From: Phyto melanocephala | Lineage: Eukaryota; Arthropoda; Insecta; Diptera; Rhinophoridae | Assembly: GCA_941918925.1 (NCBI GenBank) | Contig: OW799234.1 | Span: 83,361,997 to 83,425,996 of the forward strand | DNA: 64,000 bases | Direction of reading: 5' to 3' | In this document: positions 46,201 to 56,617 of the stretch, piece after piece | Layout: every line of letters starts with the position of its first letter | How positions within the stretch are numbered: position 1 is the stretch's first letter | Program-made: the position numbers and the translations under genes | The notes under the pieces: model-generated | The model's input: the letters and a program-made list of their open reading frames with translations, nothing else | Database searches by the model: none | What the model was told of the DNA's origin: nothing

Positions 46201-49200
46201 TTACTCTATTGCCTGCGTCCAGGCGGTTGATGGTAAACCCCTATCCAAGTCAATCTTCTTCATTTTAAGGACGTTCTCCGCATACTTTGCCACCTTTTGC
46301 CAATTTTCATTTCCGCGTAACATTTTGCTGACAATATTCTCAACAGATATGCGACCAATCGCCTTCTCCAATTCCTTTCTCTCGTTTTTCCATCGCTCGC
46401 AATTAAAGAAAGTATGCTCCGCATCGTCAATTGCTCCGTCGCCATATACACAGCTTGGATCGTCCGCTTTTCCTATTCTAAAAAGGTATTTTCGGTAATA
46501 GCCGTGTCCCGAAAGCATTTGGGTTAAGTAGTAATTTACCTCTCCCTCTTTTCTATTGAACCATTCAGCAATCCTTGGAATTAGTTTTGCGGTCCATTTG
46601 CCCTTTACAGAACTGTTCCATTTCTCTTGCAACTTCCTTAGTGTTTCCATTCGCAACTCTCTTTTATCTACTTCGTTTCCCTGCTTTCGTTCAGCGTATA
46701 TTCTTACTCTCTCCTCAATTAAAAGGTCTATGGGGATTGTACTGCTGATTATAAAAACGGCTTCCTGTGAAACTGTCCGATATGCTGATGCAACTCTTAG
46801 CGCCGATGTTCTCTGTGTAGTTAATAGTATGTTTCGCCTGTTTTGTGTTCTAAGATATGTTCCCCACACTTCGCTGCCATATAAAAGCACTGAATTTGTA
46901 GTATCCATTAACAATTTCCGCTTGAGCTGTGTTGGTCCTCCTACATTTGCCATAAGTTTACTGAGCATTCCTATTACTTTGCCTGCTTTGTCGGCAACAT
47001 GATTTATATGATGGGTGAATTTAAGTCTGCTATCAAATCTGACTCCCAAGTATTTTAGAATATTAGCCGTCGTTATCCTTGTGTCCAGAATGTCGAAAAC
47101 CATCTCTAGGTGTATATGTTTTTTTGTCAGTAGTATAAGCTCCGTTTTCTCCGTAGCGAGACTTAACCCATGTTGCTCCAGCCATGTTTTACTCCGGAGC
47201 ATTACCATATTTAATTTCCGTTTAACGTCGTCTACATTTCTACCAGTAATAACAGCTGCTATATCGTCCGCATAACCTACCAGGTGGCAGTCATCGGGCA
47301 TTTCCAGTCTGAGGATTTGATCGTACGTAATATTCCACAGATCTGGTCCAAGTATGGAACCCTGTGCAGCTCCTGACGTTATTTTCCTTGCCTTTAGTCC
47401 GCTTGTTGTATCGTAGAGAAGAGTACGATCGCTAAGGTAACTTTTGATTATATTTAGTAAATACACAGGGATTCTGAAATTAACTTTCAAAGCTCCTATA
47501 ATGTCCTTCCATTGTAGACTGTTAAATGCATTTCGGACGTCTAATGTAGCTAACAAAACGATATTTCTGGAATAATTACTTCCTTGCTGAGCTCGTTCGA
47601 CACTCAAGACCACGTCTTCTAGTGCTCCAAGTGTTGATTTTCCCTTTCTGAAGCCATGTTGTCTTACTGATAGACCTCCTAACCTCTCAACTTCTATTGT
47701 GAGTCTGCCTTTTATAAGCTTTTCAAAAAGCTTTCCGGTCACATCAAGCATGCATAGTGGTCTATATGCTGAGGGATGTGTTGGATCTCCCTTCCCTTTA
47801 CTAATCAAAACCAACTTCTGTTTCTTCCATATCTTTGGAAATATTCCATGTGCCCAGCACAGATTAAACATTCCCAAAAGTATGTTTGGGCGATTCTCAG
47901 CTACGCATTTTAAAACCTCGGCTGGGATTCCGTCGGGTCCTGGAGCTTTATTCCGTTTGAAGCTTTTGGCTGCTAGCAAAAGCTCGTCCTCTGTAAAAGG
48001 CGGTGGAGTCTCACTTATTTCAAAAAGTTCCTCAAGTTCTTCATGATTCGGAAATAGGGCGTCCACAATACGCTTCGCGTTTTCGCTATCCATCGGCTCC
48101 GTTCCAGATTTTGCAATAAGTTTCTGAGTAACTAGCCTATACCCAAGTCCCCATGGGTTGTTATTTATATCGTTTCTCAGTTCTTCTAGCTTATTTCTTT
48201 TGCTTCTCTCTATTGCTAATTTCAGCTCCATCTTGGCTTTCTTGTGGCGTGATTGCTCTGTTATAGCTGGTCCTGTTTTCCTTGCTCTGGTAAGTTTTCT
48301 TCTTGTTTTTAGGCATACTTTCCTTAGTTCGGCTATTTTTGATGTCCACCAGTGCATTGCTTTTCGTTTTCCTCTTCCTCTGTTTTTTGGCATAGATGCA
48401 TCACAGCTTTTAACTATGCTTTGCATCGTTTTCCTTATTACTTGCGAAATGCTGCCAGTCTGATTAAAATTCTCCATACGTCTATCAATATTCGCGATTA
48501 GTATCTCTGTATTCAGTTTTGACACATTCCACTTCCTCGTCCCAAGATATTTTCCTAGGTTTGGTCGGTTGTGGGCACTTTCCTTATTCATGGTATAGGT
48601 GATATATTGATGATCACTACCAGTAAATTCCTCCATCACTTTCCAGTTTTCTACTCTTGAAGCTATTATCTCGGAAACTAGTGTTATATCTGGGGTAGTT
48701 TCCTGACATCCGGGTCTTCTAAATGTGGTTGCTCCCCCTGTGTTTGCCACTACGAGATCCAATCTCCCCGCCATATCAAGTATTAAACGACCCCTAGAGT
48801 TTGTGTTTGGTGCGCCCCATTCTATTGCCTTGGAATTAAAGTCTCCAGCGATTATCCAAGGTCCACCGATCTCCCTGGCTGTGTCCTCGATGATATTCAG
48901 CTTTCTCTCAAACTCATCTATAGTATCACTAGGTGTAAGATAACAACTCATCAGATTACATACCGTTGTCTTTACATATGCTAGGCAGTCGTTGTTTCCC
49001 GTCCGTGTTATACTTACGGCGCTGCTACATGGTTTCCATATCGCCGCTGTTCCCGTACAGTCACTCAGCCAAATGCCTGTGTTCTTAGGTCTATACTGTT
49101 CGCTTATTATAGCAATGTCTATCTCCTTCTCCACAACAATTTGTTCTATTAATGCATGTGCTGTCTTGCTCCTATGCATATTTGCCTGAAGTATCCGCAT
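46201..49200 (-). CDS. ORF2: endonuclease/reverse transcriptase (R1-like)
   Basis: The 999-residue protein starts at ATG 49200-49198, sharing one base with the ORF1 stop (TGATG). The APE endonuclease covers about 1-210: LQANMHRSK at the start, ISEQYRP (about 33), GDFNSKAIEWG (about 118) and GSDHQYI (about 193). The RT includes LISKGKGDPTHPSAYRPLCM, QHGFRKGKSTLGAL, TLDVRNAFNSLQW, GAAQGSILGPDLWN and the catalytic YADD (about 642). A C-terminal zinc-like motif, CVYGDGAIDDAEHTFFNC, has Gly where the usual second Cys stands. There is no RNase H. The ORF is fully open. The truncated copy could still supply enzyme if transcribed, but it lacks its own promoter region. Confidence 0.93.
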   Translation of the reverse strand: MRILQANMHRSKTAHALIEQIVVEKEIDIAIISEQYRPKNTGIWLSDCTGTAAIWKPCSSAVSITRTGNNDCLAYVKTTVCNLMSCYLTPSDTIDEFERKLNIIEDTAREIGGPWIIAGDFNSKAIEWGAPNTNSRGRLILDMAGRLDLVVANTGGATTFRRPGCQETTPDITLVSEIIASRVENWKVMEEFTGSDHQYITYTMNKESAHNRPNLGKYLGTRKWNVSKLNTEILIANIDRRMENFNQTGSISQVIRKTMQSIVKSCDASMPKNRGRGKRKAMHWWTSKIAELRKVCLKTRRKLTRARKTGPAITEQSRHKKAKMELKLAIERSKRNKLEELRNDINNNPWGLGYRLVTQKLIAKSGTEPMDSENAKRIVDALFPNHEELEELFEISETPPPFTEDELLLAAKSFKRNKAPGPDGIPAEVLKCVAENRPNILLGMFNLCWAHGIFPKIWKKQKLVLISKGKGDPTHPSAYRPLCMLDVTGKLFEKLIKGRLTIEVERLGGLSVRQHGFRKGKSTLGALEDVVLSVERAQQGSNYSRNIVLLATLDVRNAFNSLQWKDIIGALKVNFRIPVYLLNIIKSYLSDRTLLYDTTSGLKARKITSGAAQGSILGPDLWNITYDQILRLEMPDDCHLVGYADDIAAVITGRNVDDVKRKLNMVMLRSKTWLEQHGLSLATEKTELILLTKKHIHLEMVFDILDTRITTANILKYLGVRFDSRLKFTHHINHVADKAGKVIGMLSKLMANVGGPTQLKRKLLMDTTNSVLLYGSEVWGTYLRTQNRRNILLTTQRTSALRVASAYRTVSQEAVFIISSTIPIDLLIEERVRIYAERKQGNEVDKRELRMETLRKLQEKWNSSVKGKWTAKLIPRIAEWFNRKEGEVNYYLTQMLSGHGYYRKYLFRIGKADDPSCVYGDGAIDDAEHTFFNCERWKNERKELEKAIGRISVENIVSKMLRGNENWQKVAKYAENVLKMKKIDLDRGLPSTAWTQAIE

Positions 49201-49819
49201 CAGAGTTTCATTCCTGCTGCCCTACACTTCCCAGAAGCCGGTAAGTGATCAATGAGTTCGTAACCTGCCTCTATACACAGGCAGCACTTAGGTGCTTGGG
49301 TACAGTTTCTCATGATATGGCCCGTGTTACCACATCGTATACATAATCCTTGGCCTCTTCTGTCTGGTCCAGTGCATTTCCATTGCTCGTGTCCTGTGCC
49401 AAAGCATTTAAAACATTTCCTTTGTGTTATGTGCCGTCTCACTTTGAGGCTACACCATCCGATTTTGATAGTCTCGACTCTTAAGAGTTCATTTGCCTCC
49501 CTGGATGGCATTGTTACATAGGCTTGAACCAATTCTCTACTGTTCGGTTTTGATATCTTAATTCTCATATTATTTTCCCCTATTTTAATTGCATCTCCAA
49601 TGGCCTGGGCTATCTCTTCGGTTGTAGTCATTGAATCTAGATCCCGAATATTCAAAGTTATATTTGCGGTACCGCTTCGTACTTCAGCTGAGTCTTTCAT
49701 AACTTCTCTCATTTTGTTAAAAAGTTCTGAGTTTACTCGTTCTCCTCTTTCAAGCTCAATTAACATCGATCCTGTTTTCGTTTTCCTGATCGTTTTGACT
49801 TTTATATATGTTTCCACTG
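49200..49819 (-). CDS. ORF1 C-terminal part: zinc-knuckle protein, 5'-truncated
   Basis: About 206 codons remain, open to the element boundary and with no initiator ATG; the first in-element GTG is at 49817-49815. An RRM-like or gag-like stretch (TANITLNIRDLDSMTTTEEI) precedes three knuckles: CFKCFGTGHEQWKC, CIRCGNTGHIMRNC and a looser CCLCIEAGYELIDH...C. Full R1-type ORF1 proteins are much longer, so the N-terminal part is missing. The TGA overlaps the ORF2 start. Confidence 0.88.
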
Positions 49820-49829
49820 TAACTGTAAT

Positions 49830-50269
49830 AAAGTGTATACAAATACATATATTTTTTGATGTACAAAATTTCCACTCTAAATAAGGGACTTAAAGAGTCA
49901 AATAAATAATTTGTATCACAACAAAAGAAAACAATTTTTAAAAAGCATTTTAATTTCAATTGTTTTTTCAAGGTTTCAGTTTGTTTTTTTTTTTTTTTGT
50001 TAAAGTAGCTCACAAAAAAAACTAAACTTTATTATTTATATTTATTATTCCAGATATTTTAAAACAATTAATATAAAAGAAAACTTTAATATTCTTTAAA
50101 TAACAAATAAACTACATAAAAACAAAAACTAGAAATGTGTTTGCAAAAATAACTTTAATAGCAGCTCGTGTATGAAGAGCAAATAAAGTTTAGATCATTG
50201 ACACAAACTAAGAAAAAATAAGAATAAAATAAGAACAAATACTGGGAATTATTAGTTGGCATTATATGA
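49830..50269. other. AT-rich intergenic DNA upstream of the hexosaminidase gene
   Basis: No repeats or coding regions were recognised. Confidence 0.4.
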
Positions 50270-50270
50270 C

Positions 50271-50315
50271 ATATTTCGTATAAAAAACGAAATATTAGTT
50301 ATTAAAATTCATAAT
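50271..50315 (+). promoter_or_regulatory. Candidate core promoter with a palindrome
   Basis: TATAAAA at 50279-50285 lies between arms ATATTTCGT (50271-50279) and ACGAAATAT (50287-50295). An initiator-like TTCATAA has its A at 50311, 32 bases downstream, and the hexosaminidase ATG follows 59 bases later. AT-rich context makes chance matches likely. Confidence 0.3.
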
Positions 50316-50369
50316 AAGTTCGCTTGGCGTTAATAAAAGTTACAGAAAAAATTTGTGCAAAAAAAAAAA

Positions 50370-52648
50370 ATGTTTATAAAAAGAACTATTTTAAACTGTA
50401 GTGCTCTTTTTATATTATTTTTTCATTTCACATATGGTAATAGCTATCCAAGCTATGGGCCAAACGTTAGGGCAGCAGTAGGTGAGGTGTGGCCCAAACC
50501 TTTGTCGCAACTTAATACAGGACACTATTATGGTGTTGATCCGAATAACTTTGAACTTGTGGTAAGTTATTCAACCATATTGTCAGTGACGTTGTCGAAG
50601 TTTTCTGTTATATTTACTGCAGTATGAAGTAAATGAGACCTTGTTGTGTTTCTGTCGTTTTCGATAGTTAAACGACCGACATGACAACGCCACTGCCAAT
50701 AATGCTGATTATTTAGTGGTAAAATGTCAAATCAATTTATTTATATACAAATTAATATTCACAGGCTGTCAACGAGAATTGTTCCCTAATGGAGAAGGCT
50801 CTAGAACGTTATACAATAATTATAAAAAATTCTGCTCGTGGTCTTATAAGAGCTCCTGAAACGACAGTTAAAAGCTACATACATCAGATACGAGTAAATT
50901 TAACGAAGCCATGTGAATCACTGCCTCATTTAAATATGGCTGAGTCATGTAGGCATTAGAAAAATCATACATATTTCTATTTTTTTTATGTATAAACTAG
51001 ATTTTAACTTTTTTATTTTTATTTTTCGCATTCTAAATGCAGATTATCTTCGGGGTAATGGACATATTTTATCACACTCTATTTGGGGCATTTTACGAGG
51101 CTTAGAAACGCTATCGCAACTGTTGGTGCCCATGCCAGATGGTATTGTAAGTGCATTGTTTTCACATTAATATTCGTAGGCCTTTTAAAATATGTTATTT
51201 GCAGTTGCGCATACCAGAAACGGAAATATATGATGCTCCACGCTTTAAATATCGTGGTCTGATGTTGGATTCTGCTCGCCATTTTATAAGCAAATCTAAG
51301 ATTTTACAATTGTTGGAGGGCATGTCTTACAACAAGCTGAATGTTTTTCATTGGCATATTACAGATGATTCAGCGTTTCCTTTCAACTCCACTACTTTTC
51401 CAGAGTTGTCAGCTAAGGGAGCGTATAGCGCTCATTCAACTTATTCTACTGAAGATGTAAGAGAAATCGTGTTATTTGCTATGCAAAGAGGTATTCGCGT
51501 TGTGCCGGAATTTAATACGCCTGGTGAGTGTTGTTTTTAAAATTTTGTTATTGGGTTAGGAAACCTGCATTACTAAATCTACTTCCTTAATATTTATTTT
51601 TTTTGCCCCTTCTAATGTGACTCTAGCTCATGTAAAAGACCGCCGAAACTTTTTGAATTTGTAATGTACATTTATAATAGTTTCATAATATTTACCTCCA
51701 TTATATATTTTCTAACAAGATATCATTTTTTACCAATTAATATCGTTATTTATATAGCTCGCACAGCCTCATGGGGTGCTTCACATCCAGAAATTATGAC
51801 AGAGTGTTTTGGAAATTTTGAAAAACATCTAGGGCCGTTAAATCCCACAAGTGATTTCACGTTTATTTTTCTATTTAACCTATTTCGGTAAAAAGTGTAC
51901 AACGTACACATATATAAACAAATTCTAAACAATTTTAATTACAGTGAATTACGTACTCTATTCCCTGATGAATATCTTCACATTGGTGTGGATGAGATGA
52001 ATAAGGCTTGTTGGGAGTCAAATCCTCAAATTCAAAGATATTTGGCCTCAAAAAATCTTACTAATATCGATTTACCCTATTTGTTTCTGGAAAGATTCAG
52101 TGCTAATATATCATCTTTAGGTTGGAAACAAATGGTGTGGCAAGAGGTTGTTCACTTTCCAGCAATTTTAAGAAATGAGCCAAGAGATATTAATAAACCT
52201 TAAATTTTAGGCTATGACCGAAAACATTTGGATGAAATGGCCAGCCGGCACGATTGCTCAAATTATGAACGATTATAATATAAATGCGCAATATTTAACT
52301 ACTTTTAATTATGATATAATACGTAGTCAAGATTTGAATTTGCATGTTATAGATACCGGCAGTGATTGGGAAAAATTCTATCTGGTCGATCCTTTCCATT
52401 TCGACGGTAATGACGAGCAAAGAAGACGTGTTTTGGGAGGAGAGGCTTGTCTATGGTCGGAATTCATAAATGAAAATAATGTTATACCAACAACATTTCC
52501 CAGAGTAAGTGCTGTGGCCGAACGTTTGTGGTCACAAATATATCATAGCAATATAGATGAAGCTTCCCCGCGCATAGAAGAGCATAATTGTCGTATGCTA
52601 TTTAGAGGCATAGAAAGCAGACCAGCTAACGGTTATGGATTGTGCTAA
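50370..52648 (+). CDS. Beta-hexosaminidase-like protein (GH20), seven exons
   Basis: The exons are 50370-50561, 50765-50948, 51043-51146, 51205-51523, 51758-51887, 51945-52146 and 52211-52648. All junctions are GT..AG and in phase, giving 522 residues, near the usual size. The last donor (GTTGTT) is weak. The start ATG was preferred to an upstream GTG in the A-run. A signal peptide (1-23, hydrophobic LFILFFHF) implies secretion or lysosomal routing. GH20 landmarks are GEVWPKPL (38-45), SIWGILRGLETLSQLL, YRGLMLDSARHF (176-187), HWHITDD (209-215), PEFNTP (261), HIGVDEM with the D326-E327 catalytic pair, WQE (375-377), GGEACLWSEF (453-462) and AVAERLWS. GH20 enzymes remove terminal N-acetylhexosamines from glycans or chitin oligomers. 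Family motifs PGHT, GGDE and DDQSFP read PART, GVDE and DDSAFP here, so activity may be altered. Confidence 0.85.
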
Positions 52649-52930
52649 ACGTTGGATGGAACTAGCAGTAAACGAAAAATGATTTCTCTTTGAAAATATA
52701 TGTTTTTATTAAGTTCATAATATATTTCTATTAATGGCAAACAAAATTAAAAATTATCACGAAATTCAATAACGCAATTTATCTTTACCAAATTTATTTT
52801 AATTAATCAAACAGATACATGTCATTTTAAAGATCTTCCAAATTTATTTAAAAAAAACTTATTTTTAAAAGCAAATTATAGCATAAAATTTTATTTGAAC
52901 TAACGTGTTTTAAGGTAAGTAAGTAGTAAC
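52649..52930. other. 3' flank of the hexosaminidase gene
   Basis: The flank is AT-rich. An ATTAAA at about 52746 could serve as polyadenylation signal; no canonical AATAAA was seen nearby. Confidence 0.3.
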
Positions 52931-52934
52931 TGGA

Positions 52935-53215
52935 AATGAAGGCAACACGCCCACTTAAATGCCTATCTTGCATATAATTTCTCTACGGGTTGAGATTTCA
53001 GTTGAATAAAGAACATTATAATACAATATTTATAAATAATTATTTAGCAAATTACATTGACACGCCTACTTTAGCGCTCACTTCTCACATAATCTACCAC
53101 TTTTGTACTATTGTCCTAAAAGCTTATAAAAGCAACATAATTAGGTTTATGATGCTAAAATTTTGCAAAAATGAATTTGTGGTCAATTTGTGGTTATAAC
53201 AATACCAGAAAATGT
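52935..53215 (+). repeat. Internal fragment of composite repeat subfamily A
   Basis: CACGCCCACTTAAATGCCTA, GACACGCCTACTTTAGCG and CACATAATCTACC match parts of the 287-bp unit. The ends are missing. Confidence 0.6.
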
Positions 53216-53224
53216 AGATGTTGT

Positions 53225-53560
53225 GCCAGGAACAGGAAAATTCGGTACTTACTATTTATGAAATTTGCGTGGTAAAAAGCTAAACAATTTGTTAAAACTT
53301 ATGAATGGTACTTCAAGCCTGTTACTGTCTACAAAGTTCGTATTCATGAAAAGGGCATAATAGATGCAGCAGTACTCCCAATTGGTATGCTCTCGGAGGA
53401 AGCAGAAGAAGCGCGTAATAAAGATTACAGAAACTATATATTAATGTTTAATAGAAAGTGCAGTAGAACTGCAACGATTACTGATGTAGCGTAAGACTTC
53501 AACCTCATAAGAATATTTTAGAATTTGATGATGAAGTTAAGGAAATGATAGTTAATGAAT
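53225..53560 (+). pseudogene. Relic of an arthropod transposon-like protein (LPIGMLSEEAEEARNK)
   Basis: The plus strand reads KPVTVYKVRIHEKGIIDAAV, LPIGMLSEEAEEARNKDYRN and FNRKCSRTATITDV in one open stretch (about 53306-53490), then a stop. I recall repeated arthropod proteins with an LPIGxLSEEAxEARNK...ARK.SR motif, of unknown and possibly mobile origin. No start, exons or TIRs are visible. It is called a relic because the flanking sequence is not open. Confidence 0.45.
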
Positions 53561-53679
53561 AAAATGCTCAAATGTTATTTACCTATGTATATGAATATTT
53601 TTTATTCCAACCAATTATTAGTATTTCTTTAATTAAATATTACTAGTATTTTCAATGAGAATTATATTTATACGAAATT

Positions 53680-54310
53680 TTTTCATTCAGGTTACATACA
53701 AGACGACGCATTTCAACCAAAATTCTACTGAGAATTGCACCCTATACATTGAAAAGAAAAATACGTTGAAAAATGGGGTCAAAGGAAGGTACCCTAGGAA
53801 TCGACGGATTTCAACCAAAATTTGTAGTGCTCTTTATTAGATCAACTTATGGGTATCTGCTAAATTTTATCAAATTTATAAAACGGATTTCAACTAAAAT
53901 AAGCAAAACTGTTTTTTGTATGAATTTGTAGATGCATGCCAAATTTCATCAGTTTATATTGATAATTACGGCCTGTACATTAAAAAAAAATAAGTGCAAA
54001 AATAGGCAATCCGAGGGAGGTACGGATTCATACCAACATTAGTCGAGCTCTTTCTTGGATCAACTAATAGTAATAATGTGCCAAATTTCGTAAAACTTTA
54101 TGAAGAATTTTGACCTTTACATTGAGGAAAAAATTCTTGCAAAAACTGGCGGTCCCAGGGTGGTAGCCCTAGAAGTCGACGGATTTTAAAATTTTTTTGA
54201 ATTTTTCTTTTCTACTTCAAATTGAACAAGTGTGCAAAATTTCATCGTTGTAAGATCACTCCTTCTATTTTTTTGCAGTTAGATGTATGAAGAAATACCA
54301 CTGTGCGTCG
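53680..54310. repeat. Degenerate tandem repeat
   Basis: Blocks beginning CGGATTTCAACCAAAATTTG (about 53803), CGGATTCATACCAACATTAG (about 54024) and GACGGATTTTAAAATTTTTT (about 54177) are each followed by similar AAATTTCATC / TTGACC...ACATTGA stretches. The period varies around 155-220 bp. No coding sequence was recognised. Confidence 0.5.
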
Positions 54311-54652
54311 TTCCAAAGTTACGGCATGTTTTAGGAAGCAGCGGTTCATAAATCACAAATTTTATAAAAAAAAATTAATAAAAATCTTAGATGACTATAG
54401 CGTATCAAAAACATATAGTGGTTAATCTGGGAGTTTTTGTTTGTTGCATAGTGTAATATATTGATTACTTAATTATTATTATTTTTTTGTTTGCTTAATA
54501 CATCAAGTATTTTTGAATAAAACACACATCAACACTTTCTGTAATTAAGGCAATAACATTAATAATTATTATAATAATTTCCATTCAATAATAAATACAA
54601 ACATACAAACAAGATTCAGCAAACTTTAGCAGAAGAGATGATGTGAATAAAA
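54311..54652. other. AT-rich intergenic DNA
   Basis: Nothing was recognised before the direct repeat that flanks the next element. Confidence 0.4.
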
Positions 54653-54676
54653 AAAATTTAACATCATAAAATCCAA

Positions 54677-56556
54677 CAAGTAAGAGCACTATATTCGGCT
54701 GTGCCGAATCTTTTATACCCACCACCAATTTTGTGTACATTTAAAGCACAATATTTATTATTTTGTTAATCATTATGGAATAATCTCTTTATAATTAAAT
54801 ATGTATCACTTTCTTTGTAGAGGGTGGTTAAATTTTAAGGGCCCATGTTGAAGGTGAACTACACCTAGTCTTTAAATTTGTTTTCTGCATTTCATTTGAC
54901 ATTTCTCAATCTCAAACTTACTCAATTTGATCCATGGAAAGATACGCAAATGAGCAACGCTTTACAGTTATTCAGGTTTTTTATAAAAATGGGCGTTCAA
55001 ATCAAAATGCATTTTGTGCACTTCGTAATTCTTTTTATCAACATAAGTGTTCAAATTCGTCCACAATAGGGAAAATTGTAAAAAATATTTAAATTTCTGC
55101 AAAACAGGTCTGTATAGAATGTTAGAAAATCTGTGAATGCCTTCTGAGTTCGTTGAATGTGAACCATTGCTGTTTTTTGCGATAGTGTGGAAAAAGAGCA
55201 GTCAACATCGACTCATCATCATGCCGAACAATTGACCATCAACATTGTCATTGAAAATTTGGACCATCAGATAGAGGAGTGGCGCCAAGGATAGGGGGGC
55301 CATTTGGCCGATATTTTGTTAAATACATAATTGAACCATACAAATATTATAATTACAAAAATAAATAATAATAATTTCCTAAATAATTTGTGTTTTATTA
55401 ATATTCAACATCGGTCCTTAAAATTTAACCACCATTAATAACTTCGATATGATAGTAAAATGCTTTTGTAAATGTAGTCTTTCAATGAAAGTGGGCGTTA
55501 AAGTAGGCGTTTCAATAAAGTTTCTGCTAACAAATAAAAGTTAGATATTTCAACATAGTCCATTATTTTCCCAAAAACTTTGTCAATAGAGAAATTACAT
55601 GAATTTAAGATAAACCGTTATATGAGAGGTAGGCGTTAAAGTGGGCGTGTCACCTAAACTTTTTGGCACAACAGTTTCATTGATTAGAAGGCTATACGTA
55701 GCAAATTTCATCATCATACCTCTAATTTTGTCGGTCTTATGAGCTTTTAAATTTCATTAAAGGTAGATAACGTGTAAAGTTGGAGTTATAGTAGGTGTGT
55801 CAAAGTTGTTTTTTGCTAATGAGTACAACTAAGATGTTTCAATGTAGCCCTTTATTATTCCAAAATCTATATTAATAGAGAAATTATATGAATTTTGGGT
55901 AAAACGTTATATGGGAGGTGGGCGTAAAAGTGGGCGTGGCACATTGATTTTCCGTTACAGAAAAGTTTCTCACCAAAAAGTAAAGTGTGCAAAATTTCAG
56001 AGTCGTACATCCAATTTTGTTGCTTTTAGGACGTTTTTGTTTTTATATATACCGAAAAATACACTGTGCGGTATAAATTTTCGTACATTTTGATCGATAA
56101 CTCCTCTCCTAATGCATAGATTTAGATAATTTTCTGGGAAAAATATTGTTTTTACTCAGGAAATATATATTCGGAGTTTCATGAGTCTACGTTAATGCGT
56201 TTGGACACAATTCTATTTTATTCGATGTTCGAAGGACACGGTTTTTTCGACCTACTCTTGCTTTTCGAGCTATAACTCACTTCCTAATATTCCGATTTAG
56301 CCCATTTTCAATACCAAACAAACCTTGTCTATAAGAAAGATTCTGGCAAAATTTGAGCCCCCTAGCTTTTTCGGTGCGACCTCTATCGTGCTTTCAACAG
56401 ACGGACAGACGGACGGACATAGCTAGATCGTCATCAAATCAAACCCTGATTCAGAATATATATACTTTATGGGGTCTAAAATGGTTATTTTGATGTGTTA
56501 CAAACGAAATGACAAAATGAATACACCCCCACCATTTTTTTGGTGGCGGGTATAAA
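54677..56556 (-). repeat. Composite repeat subfamily A with a long flanking direct repeat
   Basis: It begins CAAGTAAGAGCACTATATTC with the ATTCGGC-TGT-GCCGAAT hairpin, carries a MITE (54820-55437) and two tandem units, and ends ACCATTTTTTTGGTGGCGGG-TATAAAA. TTTAACATCATAAAATCCAA occurs immediately outside both ends (54657-54676, 56559-56578), with A-runs extending the match. This is the cleanest full-length copy. Confidence 0.88.
54820..55437 (+). mobile_element. DD41D-mariner-derived MITE, copy 3
   Basis: The left TIR is GAGGGTGGTTAAATTTTAAG after TA (54818-54819), and the right TIR reads CCTTAAAATTTAACCACC. An ATG at about 54932 opens MERYANEQRFTVIQVFYKNG, then frames decay. Near the right end GGHLADILLNT matches the GGHLPDxxFH C-terminus of mariner transposases, showing that both gene ends survive around an internal deletion. 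Confidence 0.82.
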
Positions 56557-56585
56557 AATTTAACATCATAAAATCCAAAAATAAT

Positions 56586-56617
<32 letters not shown>

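Larger units (their letters stand above)
46031..49819 (-). mobile_element. R1-like non-LTR retrotransposon, 5'-truncated, 3.8 kb
   Basis: The direct repeat TAACTGTAAT at 46021-46030 and 49820-49829 bounds the element exactly. The T-run from 46031 is its A-tail. On the minus strand it encodes the 3' part of ORF1 and a complete ORF2 with no stops. The 5' end falls inside ORF1, the usual result of incomplete target-primed reverse transcription. It is GC-richer than its surroundings. R1-like assignment is from the endonuclease start (ILQANMHRSKTAH, ISEQYRP) and the lack of RNase H. Confidence 0.9.

Noticed and set aside
46556..49189. Many plus-strand open frames of 60-148 codons
   Set aside because: All are antisense shadows of the R1-like ORF2.
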